This document shows, one piece after another, positions 55,401 to 64,000 of a DNA stretch of 64,000 nucleotides. Position numbers and translations under genes: made by a program. Within the stretch, counting starts at the first letter, position 1. Each line of letters opens with the position of its first letter. The notes below the pieces were generated by a model, which saw only the letters and a program-made list of their open reading frames with translations, was not told the DNA's origin and did not search any database. The DNA is from Zygnema cylindricum (Eukaryota > Streptophyta > Zygnematophyceae > Zygnematales > Zygnemataceae). Location of the stretch: NCBI GenBank assembly GCA_037447655.1, contig JBBHKE010000240.1:157329-221328 (forward strand), given 5' to 3'.

Positions 55401-58400
55401 CTAAACTCCATAGACACAGAGCAATTTTCAGTTACGGATCAAGTGGTTTTGATGTTTCTTATAATAATGGGAGGCCACGTTTTTACCTCCCTCCTTCCAG
55501 TGTTGGTGCGGCGTTATTATTTTTATCTATACATCAAAAAATACGCAAAGCAGGGGGCTGGTCAGGGAGAGCTACAGTACTTCGATAATAGCAAAGGGAA
55601 AAGCAATATGGCAACCACAACTTTAAAGGCAATAAAAGAAGACACACCCTTCAAGAGTGATGCGTACTTCGGGTTGGGAATATCTCTTCCTTGTAGCCCA
55701 CAAAAAGAAGGCAGTTTTCATTCGTTTCACTTTGATAACCCGAACGAAATTTATAGTGATAGTACCCCTGGCATTTTATCAAGTGATTTTAGTCAAATAG
55801 AGTCCGATTCAAGTTTAGCTCACGATTTTAAAGACACGAAAGAAAGTTTAAATGGGCCTTCATCTGTGGACTATTCCATCCCTCATTCACACACGTGGGC
55901 CGGGGAATCGGCCAATCTGGCGGGTCAGAGGCTGAAGCTGGCGATTGCTGTGATGAGGATGAACGAGCATCTGAGTCAGAGGGGCGTGGCAGTCAACCAG
56001 CTCAACAGAGACGACCAGACCAGCGAGTTTGATGCCTCTGCAGAGGAGCAAAGGCCGATCGACCCGTCCGAGCTGCGTACCAAAGAGTACAGGTGGGGTT
56101 TTTTACAAACATAGGTGCTCTGAGAGCTGACAAGTGTTCTCATTTTCGATTTGTATTACAATAACGCCCGTCTTCGTCCCTGTCTTTACTTCTTTTCTAC
56201 CTTTGATCTCCTCTTTTCTCCCGCTCCCGCTCCCGCTCCCGCTCCCGCTCCCGCTCCCGCTCCCGCTCCCTCTCCCTCTCCCTCTCCCTCTCCCTTTCCC
56301 TCTCTCTCCCTCTCTTCCTCCCCCTCGATATGTGATACACTATCTCTCAAAATTATGAACCTGGCCATGATGCAGTACTGTATGGATGTCGTATGTGGTA
56401 TATCAAATGGTACGATAGGCAATGCTTGTTGTTAGTATTTGGTCCTTATTGGAGATAAGAGTGATAGTTTGTCATTACGGCCGGTAACATTGGTGCATTG
56501 GAAATGTTTGCAGGGCTTTACATGTGCTCAGTTGGCTCGTACCGAGTTACATTTTTGTAGTCCATTTTGTTGGGTTTATCATTATTTATATAAATTTTGC
56601 AGCCGCTCCTTCTGAACAAGCTATTTTGGATAGGCAGAAGGTTTCAAGGACATTCTTTTCAGCTTTTCAGGTGATAAGTTATCTCACTTGTTTGCTCCTG
56701 AATTTCTCCCACATCCCTTTCACATGTCTCCTGTGCTCTCTCTCTGCAATTCCTTTATCAAAATGAACATTTGTTTTTGTTTCATCACACTGCTTACCGA
56801 CGTAGTTGTGAATTTGAAGTTAATATGGACCACAATATGTCAAAAGACAAAAATGGACGGGTCCATTTGGACGCTGGTGATTATACGAGCTTTTGTTCAG
56901 GTTACTTTGGACGTCATAGGTTTGTGTCAATGAAATAAATTAAAACACAAGTGGTAATATGGACCTGGCTAGTAATTGTGAAATGTATTCTTTATAGTGA
57001 CAGCATTTGTTTGTTTCCAAAAGATACAACTCTATCGCATGGAATCAGATTAGTTTTCATTTGCCATTCCGCTTATGTTCTTTAGAGATTTTATGCAGGA
57101 CAGTTTTTGATAATGGTCTCTTTATACGTAGTTCTTAGGCTTTTTAGGAACTGTTCTGACTTCACATATGAGCCACAGGTAAAGTACAGCACTGCTGTGA
57201 AGACTAATGAAAATGGACTATTTTACCAAAACTGCAGTTACAACGCTTCACTGCGGTTCCCTTGTATCATATAATATATGTCTGTATATCTATATACATC
57301 TATTTCTATGGTGCTATATGGTTCTCATGTCTATGAGCTAGCGTGTGTTAGATTTTCCATTTATGCAGCCTTTGTTTAGGGTGGAAGCCCATGTACTTAA
57401 AGATTTCCAAAAATGAAGTAGATTTGCTGGTGGGAACCCAATTTTTTTATTCCCTTCCTATTATTCTACCTTTAACTGAAAGGCTACATTGTAGCCCAAC
57501 TTTCGGGGGAATCGTTCAGAATGTTGAATTCACTACACAACTGACCAGACACCTTGGTGTTTCAGTCTTAAAATACCATACTGGCTGTTATGTAAGTAAA
57601 TCTTGTGGTGTATACTTGTACATTAAGCATATTATGTATTGCAGCAAGCTTCAAAAATAGCTCGTAGTGATGCAAATCCTAGCTACCCTCAATTCGACAA
57701 AATCTCATATAGAGCAGACCACCAAGTTCATTGAATCCAACAGAGTCTTGAGGTCTCTTACTTCTCTTTCTTGAGATTTTTTCTCTCCGACGGCGCTTAT
57801 GACATGTATCTTGAATGCAACAATCTGCTTCATTAGGACTCACCTCCCTTTTTTTTTTTTGCGGCCTTTTTGCAGGCAGTCTCTGCCTTTCAAAATGCAG
57901 GGCTGGTGCTGCTTTCCAATAGCTTCGCTGATCTCAAGAAAGCTACATGTCTCTTAGCTGTTGTGGGTATTCTTATTCTACTCGGAAATACTATGTACGC
58001 CCCCACGATGCGAGGCATAATCTACGTATTTTCCCGGATTTCAAACCCTAAACATAAGGAGCCTTTCCAGTACCTGTTGGATCATCCTCGTCGTTGTTAT
58101 ACCCATTTGTTTCCACGTGACACCACATTGTGGCTTATAGTCACAGTGATTGCTTTCAATGCGTCGCAGCTCATTGCAATATGCAGTTTGGACTGGAACC
58201 GGCCACCTCTGAAGGATTTCCACGGTGAGTTACACATCTGCCACTGCATTTGGCATGGGCTTAACTATTCGTTTGTGCTATTTTCAGGTTTATTAAGCTG
58301 TCTTCGTTCCGTAGATATGTATATATTCCCATGGTTTGTGTACAACAAATGTTTGCGCCTGATTTGGAAAGTGTAGGAAGTAGAATCATTACCGCAGGTT

Positions 58401-61400
58401 TTTACTGTATATTCTCTGTTTTTATGGCTGCTGATTAATGTCACTTCTTTTGACTGTGAAATCCTTAATAGTTGATATGCTTCGAGAACACACTAGTTTT
58501 CAATCGACATGGTCATGATTTTGCATTCACTTTTAATTTGCATCATCAAAACAACTTTGTGCAATGTTTTTTTAAGAGTTCCTTGCCAAAATTGTGTTCT
58601 ATTTTTTCAGTGGATAGTTGCAAAACTTGCAAGTGTCCGTGCGTATCTTACAATTCTTTTTTTTGTATTTACTCTCCCCCGTAAATCACATCTTTCAATG
58701 TGCTGGTTTTGTGCAGCTGCCTACAAAGTTTTCATTGGTTTATTTCAGTCTTTGAACACAAGGAGCTCGGGTTTTCTTGTCCTCGACTTGACCGCAATTT
58801 CTCCGGCGACGAAAGTCTTGTACATTGTCATGATGTATGGTTTCCTTAGCCCAGGATGTTCTGAGCTTGAATTCTGGAAACTGCAGTGCTGTATGATAGA
58901 CATGGACAGGACAGTTCTGTAACGATGACCACTCTGTCAAAAGTGCCACTTTCGATGAAGTGCAGTATAGTACAGTGCGGTCTGGGTTCTTGAAGAAAGA
59001 CCTTCTCAATCGGCTTTAGGCTATCAACTCGTCTTTATTTGTTTTCACTCTAAAATCTCGTCTGTCGCAGGTACGTTGCAGTGTACCCTGTTTATCTTTC
59101 GCGACAAACTTCACGGGAATCTCCGGATGTATATGATGATCTCGATGTGGGCATATTTGAGGTTGTTGACGATACCCGCAACACGGGCCTCTTATCTCAG
59201 GGGCGGATGTTACTGGCACGGGATTCAGCCCTCATCTTTCTAGCAACATTTATTATCTGCATTATCCAGAGTGATGAAATCGAAAACGATACTACGAACT
59301 TCACTATCTTCAACATCTTTTTTGAGGTCATAAGGTGACCAAATTCGGTTGCTGAGCCCTATCTCTTGAATGTTCTATGCCTCCGGGACATGTGGTGGCA
59401 ATTTCAAGGAGGAAGCAGGGTTTAGAAAGAGAGATAGAATAAGCGCTAAAAGATTTTGGTTGGCAAAATTGCATGGATGGATGAGCTTACAAGCTGGATA
59501 GACTCATTCTTGGCATCAGGTAGTTTTATTAAATCACCAATGGGGTCTGCACAGAACTCTCCCCTCTTCTCGCCTCCATCTTCCTCACTTTTGTGTTTCA
59601 GACTCTCCCATCATGGTTACAAACTTCACCACCAAGTAGGAAAACAGTTGAAGCTGAAGGTTAACAGATTCTGAACTACCAAGCCTGAGTTAAGATGAAT
59701 AGCGCGAGATTTAAATAATTTACATTCCTTTTTGACATCTTTTTCTCTCCCTTTTCGCTCATTTTTCTTTCCTTGTCTTTTTTGTTTGTTCCATTCTGTG
59801 TTCTCATAATGCTTTGTAGTGCATACGGCAACGTCGGTCTTTCTATGGGCTACAAATGTTCTCCCCAACCCACTTGCGTGCCCGTAACTTACAGCTTCGT
59901 AGGTAATTGGCACAACCTGACAGGTCATAGGGACTCCTCACTTGGACAGAAGTACAAAAGTACTTCCAGGATATGTGAGAAATGAAAGACATACAATTGA
60001 TCATTAATGTTGTTCTAATACGGATGTACGGTGATAATCAAAACATTAGTTCCAAAATGTGTAGACAGAGTCATGTTTGGCCATTCAGATTCGCCAGTAC
60101 TTGAAATTGCCTATCTTTTTCTTTTTTAACAAACAGTTGATATATTTGAATATGAGTTCCTTGTCCTATTATTTCTTGCAATTTGGTGGTTTACATTGCC
60201 TGCATGACACTTGCAGAATATGAGTACCGGTTTACAAATGGTTGTTATTGTTTACAGGAGCATGGAAACCTCTCGCAAAATTTGTGATCATCGTTCTGAT
60301 GATGTTTGGCCGCCACCGAGGACTGCCGGATAATATCGATCAAGCAGTAACTATTCCTCAGAGGAAAACATTCAAGAAGGGACCTAAAAGACAACTTCAT
60401 CGTGAGTGGTTACCATCCTTCGTAACAATTCATGTTTGGACTTTTTTGTTCATTTGAGTTGTGCTTTATTTTTACAGTTTTCTTATCTGTTCATCCTTCA
60501 AAAAGAAAATTTCTGAATTTGTGTCTACAAATCCACTGACGACAAATTAATAAGGTTCTTATAATTTTTCACGGTGGCTGTAAGCATTTTTTAAGTTTCT
60601 TTTTTTGCAGTGGTGTTCTTTAGGTAGCCTTTGTGCCATCTTAATTTTTGACTGGTGGCAATGCCAGCTTCTGAATGGTCACCATTTGCACTGAAAAGCT
60701 TTAAGGTCTGCACATGAAGCATAAAAAACTTTTCATTCTTTCTCTTCCACTTTCTCTTTCACTTTCTTTTTCTCTTTCTCTCTCTTTCTCTATTTCACTT
60801 TTTCTCTTTCTCTTTCTTTTCTTTTTCTGTCTCTTTCACCTAATGTATGTCAGCTACCTTCTGACCGTTCTCGAGACTTCAAGTTCCATTCTCTTCCAAA
60901 TGTCCTCTTCAGTTTCACTTTCTAGTCTTTCCCTCTTCCTGACGTTGACTTGTTTTGACCATGGTACTGGAATACTACTGGTGGGACCAATGCAGAGTTG
61001 GATGACTTTGAGTTTGCCAAATTGGCCGAAGCAAACTTTAAATTGCGCAGCTTCAAAAAAAGTCCTTCCACTAAGTTGATGTCTCCCAGGGGTTTACTTC
61101 CACGAATGTTCAGGTACTTCTCCATATTCCTTGTCACAAAGACAACCCTCCTCCGTATCTCAAGGCCCAAGAGATACCCTTCACTATCTTCACCCACTCT
61201 CTCCTTCTTTCTCCCTCTCTTTCTCTCTCTCTCTACTAGTGAAAGTAGAGAGCACATTACTTGTTGACTGGTCTCCTGCTAGAACTGGGTGAGATAACCA
61301 GGGGGTTTTTGGCATTTCTACACCATATTCTGTGTGGATAATAAACCTTAAAACAAGTGCCTCAGGGTAGTTGCCGATGGCAGCTTATAAACAGGTTAGA

Positions 61401-61805
61401 GAGGATGGGAGAGGGGGAGAGGGAGAGGGAGTGGAAGAGAGAAGGCTGTTGCCATGGTTGTCCTCTTTTCAGTTTGTTTGTACCTTGTTTGTGAGTCAAA
61501 TCCGTGATTTGGTGAGTGCAGTCGAGACGGAGCATCAGCAAAAGGCGTCTCACCAAGAGTAGTGTTGCCAAAATCGTCATCGACGGGACAGGGCAACTCT
61601 CCCAAAGTGGTGTTGACCAAGTCCTCATCACTGCCCAACAGTGGGCGAGTTTTACAGAGGAGTGAGTCGCCCTGACGCGCTTTTGAAAGGTGTATGCTGC
61701 GAGGGATGTCAGGCCACCTTTTTGTTTACAGGGCTACCAGGTATAATCTATTATTTTTTCAGAAAGAAGAGGGGACTGGAGAGAGCTACAATGCTGGTGG
61801 GTTGA
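52469..61805 (+). CDS. HKT: HKT/TRK-family potassium/sodium transporter, 10 exons, 797 aa
   Basis: Exons: 52469-52557, 55064-56092, 56514-56670, 57876-58224, 58717-58834, 59071-59334, 59820-59902, 60258-60401, 60996-61113, 61763-61805. All introns are GT-AG and phases agree; the sum is 2,394 nt. Members sit in the plasma membrane and carry K+ and/or Na+. Four membrane-pore-membrane units are visible. Pore A is SAGCVVGLNSIDTEQFS (filter Gly about 142), B is SAFQNAGLVLLSNS (Gly 434), C is SLNTRSSGFLVLDLTAISP (Gly 560) and D is SAYGNVGLSMGY (Gly 675). Glycine in all four, including A, is the class II HKT/TRK pattern linked to K+ permeation. A hydrophilic Ser-rich loop of about 185 residues (187-372) separates units A and B. 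That is long for a plant HKT (about 500 aa) and more like fungal TRK. Exon 1 is chosen because its phase fits and exon 2 has no early in-frame ATG. The first and last exons are the least certain. Confidence 0.9.
53888..54013 (+). repeat. Tandem repeat in intron 1 of the transporter gene
   Basis: Three units of 40-42 bp start GGTTTGCTTCGAAAAGTAG (53888), GGTTTGCCTCTAAAGATAG (53930) and the same at 53971. Each contains TGGTCAT. Intron 1 (52558-55063) otherwise shows no coding or repeat feature I can name. Confidence 0.85.
56219..56320 (+). repeat. CCCGCT/CCCTCT hexanucleotide repeat in intron 2
   Basis: About eight CCCGCT units are followed by CCCTCT and TCTCC-like units just after the donor site at 56093. 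Proline/alanine-rich ORFs on both strands here are artefacts of the repeat. Confidence 0.9.
60735..60830 (+). repeat. CTTTCT pyrimidine-rich microsatellite in intron 8
   Basis: Irregular CTTTCTCTTTC units lie between exons ending at 60401 and starting at 60996. A similar CT-rich stretch lies in the next intron near 61198-61236, and a GGGAGA stretch near 61404-61440. Confidence 0.8.
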
Positions 61806-62146
61806 CGTGAACTCCACAGAGTTCGTTGACTTTTGGAGCTCAAAACATTCCCTTGTAATTTCTATTCGCAGGCTCTATTTTAGCCTGGCAACGTATTGTT
61901 TGTCGAATTATTTTTATTTATGAAGCGAACCCTTTTGTTCAATGCAATGAAAAAGCTGTTCGATGCTTAAGTTGGAACAACGGAGGAGAATGGTGCACAT
62001 GTGGTTATATCTGATATGCCATGTGGATGACTCATAATGTGGTATCCCGGAATGGTGCATTATTCATCACACCCAGTAATGAAATGCGCGTAAAACATTA
62101 TAAGACCTTACGTTTTCTTTCTACTTTCTTTCTATATGAAATTTTG

Positions 62147-62560
62147 TCATGGCTTTTCTTGCCTATACGGGCCCTTAGACAAGCAAGTTGTGCCACACTG
62201 AGTTACACAAATTCTGGCGAGAATTTTTAGGCAATCACACTTACATGAGAATGTGATTAAAATGTCTTCTTGTTTTACACTCCTGAATACCATGTATAAC
62301 ATGTTGGACAGAAGATGGGACGGTGACACGTCATTCCAGGTTTGCGGGTCTGTAATAGGTAGGTGAGCAGCCTTTTCGTCTCTCGCGGAGTTGAAAATGA
62401 CATATTTTGCTGGAGTTCCGAGGATGTCCTCGAGTGTTAACTCTTTTGTTTTGCTGTTATCTTCCCTTGAATAAGTTCCGTGACCTTTAAGACTCCTAAA
62501 GGGAGCACTCATCGCCGATTTATTCCGTTCTAGTTGTTTCGCATATGTGCAGCAAAGCAT
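62147..62560 (-). CDS. Open frame of 137 codons, unrecognised, doubtful
   Basis: A minus-strand ATG at 62560 opens 137 codons ending at 62147, some 340 bp beyond the transporter stop codon and facing it. It contains mixed hydrophilic text such as LTLEDILGTPAKYVIFNSA and ITDPQTWNDVSPSHLLSN that looks more protein-like than the surrounding ORFs. I recognise no family. It could be a terminal exon of a gene on the minus strand, a relic, or chance. Confidence 0.2.
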   Translation of the reverse strand: MLCCTYAKQLERNKSAMSAPFRSLKGHGTYSREDNSKTKELTLEDILGTPAKYVIFNSARDEKAAHLPITDPQTWNDVSPSHLLSNMLYMVFRSVKQEDILITFSCKCDCLKILARICVTQCGTTCLSKGPYRQEKP

Positions 62561-62714
62561 TTTCCAATGATTTTGCTACATGTGGTAACAATTAATTATT
62601 TTGTTTTGGCAGTTTCATACGTGTACAACGAAGCATTTTGCGTTGCTACTTAAATTGACTTGTTTTCGTGCACACATGTTCGATTTTCATTTGGACACCG
62701 CCAATCAAAAGTAA

Positions 62715-63492
62715 GGGTATGGCCCCATGTAGTTGTAACTTAGCATACTTACTTTGGATTTTAGCGCGGATCTGGCGGACCCGGATTTCAAGTGTCTCTA
62801 TGTATTCTCTCGAGATTGTTACTTAAGTTTGTGACGACTGTATACGTCAGCAATACCCGTGACGGTTGTCACCGTATACAATTTGTCTTTGCCGCACCGT
62901 ATTTTTTCGAAACTTTTTGAAGCGTCGCAAGACACATAGTAATTTTTGAAACGGTTTGGCATGTCGCGTGTCATTGCGTGACATCGTAGACGTAAAGCCT
63001 TGTAGCCGTGGCTGTACAACATGCCTTTGCGCAAACCTCGCCTGTCCGGCCGTCATGGCTTCGCAGATTTTTCACCTTCGCAGATTTTTCAACTTTGGGT
63101 GAAATGACACTGCAGCATCGAGACCCCTGCAAAAAAAAAAAAAGTACAAAATACTACCGGACAAAACCCAACAACCCGGTACTTTTTTTTCGTCAAATTT
63201 TTTTGAAAGAATTTCACACGTGAAAAATTGTTTTCCTATTGGTGTAAACGGATTTTACTTAGCTTAAAACACATTGTCGATATGTTTTATGATAAGTTTG
63301 ACGATGACGTGACAGTGGGTCGAAAAAAAGCAAGACGACAAATTTTTGTACATCCTAAGTTAGAGAATGACGCAAATTGTACTATACAAATTTGCGATTT
63401 CTTCGTACGGTCGCAGCTTAGGCAGTACGGCGCTAAGTTTGAAAGGAAAACGACAGAAAAAAACCCGAACTTAGCCACATGGGGCCATACCC
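62715..63492 (+). mobile_element. PIF/Harbinger-like non-autonomous element, copy 2
   Basis: A 778-bp element starts GGGTATGGCCCCATGT and ends ACATGGGGCCATACCC, an exact 16-base terminal inverted repeat. TAA flanks it at 62712-62714 and 63493-63495. It matches 43992-44759 along its length. A minus-strand ORF of about 70 codons aligns in both copies without indels but shows no clear excess of silent changes, so I do not call it a gene. Confidence 0.9.
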
Positions 63493-63495
63493 TAA

Positions 63496-64000
63496 GAATC
63501 TTATATTTCCACGGTGACCGTCGGTTGGACCATACGCGGTGCGATACCTGAAATTTTCGTCCCATGCGTGAATTCGTAAAAGATTTTGGCCGTGTGTTTA
63601 TTTGCCGAATCGCTATTCGTGGAGAAGCGTTCGATTCTTGTCTTCCGTACAACCGCAAACCACATCACCCCCATCACCGTACGGTATAATGTTTGTCGGC
63701 AAGGTATATAATTTTCACGTTTTGTGAACTAAAATGCGCGGAAAATTTAGTGCGGAGCTCTTTCTCACACACACACTCCCTTTCTCTCATTGTGAACAAA
63801 AATGTGCGGAAAATTTACTGCGGAGCCTTCTCTCTCACACCCTCTCCCTCTCTCTCCGTCTTTCTCTATCGCACTTTCTCTTGAACGCTGTCATAGTCTA
63901 GGATTCCTATCCGCCTGGCCGCTTAGTTTTTCTGCAGGAATTTTCTACAGACGCGGAGACTCGAACGTACGGCATATTAGCCCTAACAAAGAAAGCACTC
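63496..64000. other. Intergenic DNA with a short direct repeat
   Basis: Two adjacent copies of a roughly 63-bp unit containing GCGGAAAATTTA.TGCGGAG and a CT-rich tail lie near 63730-63860. No gene recognised up to the window edge. Confidence 0.5.

Noticed and set aside
56134-56435. Pro/Ala/Leu-rich ORFs on both strands
   Set aside because: They are translations of the CCCGCT/CCCTCT repeat in intron 2.
59626-59928. Minus-strand ORF of 100 codons over exon 6
   Set aside because: Shadow of the transporter exon and the adjacent pyrimidine-rich intron.
1-64000. tRNA genes
   Set aside because: No cloverleaf with A and B box sequences was recognised by eye. The tRNA-like match at 9342 is a primer-binding site, not a gene. 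A tRNA search program would be decisive.

Overview
The window reads as nuclear DNA of a land plant, most likely a non-seed plant such as a bryophyte or lycophyte (inference). The reasons are: one spliced host gene for an HKT/TRK-type potassium/sodium transporter with canonical GT-AG introns; dense Ty1/copia and Ty3/gypsy LTR retrotransposons; a non-LTR element of the restriction-like-endonuclease class; a nuclear 25S rRNA pseudogene; and nonsense mutations that mostly look like C-to-T changes at CAG/CTG or CG sites, as expected after plant-type cytosine methylation. No prokaryotic operon structure is present.

Layout. 1-2602 is the 3' end of a copia element (family 1: RT/RNase H plus 3' LTR). 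2603-8287 is AT-rich repeat-derived DNA with one MITE-like element. 8293-20144 is an uninterrupted tandem LTR-internal-LTR-internal-LTR of copia family 1, bounded by the 5-bp target duplication CTTAG. 20150-22250 holds a second MITE-like copy and relics. 22350-24580 has a polypurine block, an unrecognised minus-strand reading frame broken by four TAG codons, and a hairpin minisatellite. 25336-26625 is a solo LTR with target duplication ACCAC. 27070-32387 is a decayed copia family 2 element, cut at its right end by a reversed copia LTR fragment (32388-33201). 33202-40172 is a reverse-oriented gypsy tandem (gag, LTR, pol, gag remnant). It is fused to an antisense 25S rRNA fragment (40173-41139), then a reversed copia LTR (41140-42367), then a gypsy LTR fragment. 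43992-44759 and 62715-63492 are two copies of a 770-bp element with TTA/TAA target duplications. 44.8-47.2 kb holds palindrome-rich repeats. 47.3-51.98 kb is a degenerate non-LTR retrotransposon.

The only apparently intact host gene lies at 52469-61805. Ten exons join in frame into 797 codons with four membrane-pore-membrane units, all four pore loops carrying glycine at the expected filter position, and a roughly 185-residue hydrophilic loop between units A and B.

The most unusual signal is in the copia elements. The gag reading frame appears to start inside the 5' LTR and to run through the primer-binding site. That site matches the anticodon arm of initiator tRNA-Met, the half-tRNA priming known for Drosophila copia. 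Four diverged LTR types in the window keep an ATG exactly 20 nt before the LTR end and the pattern Met-Glu-x-x-Glu-Phe/Leu-Gln.
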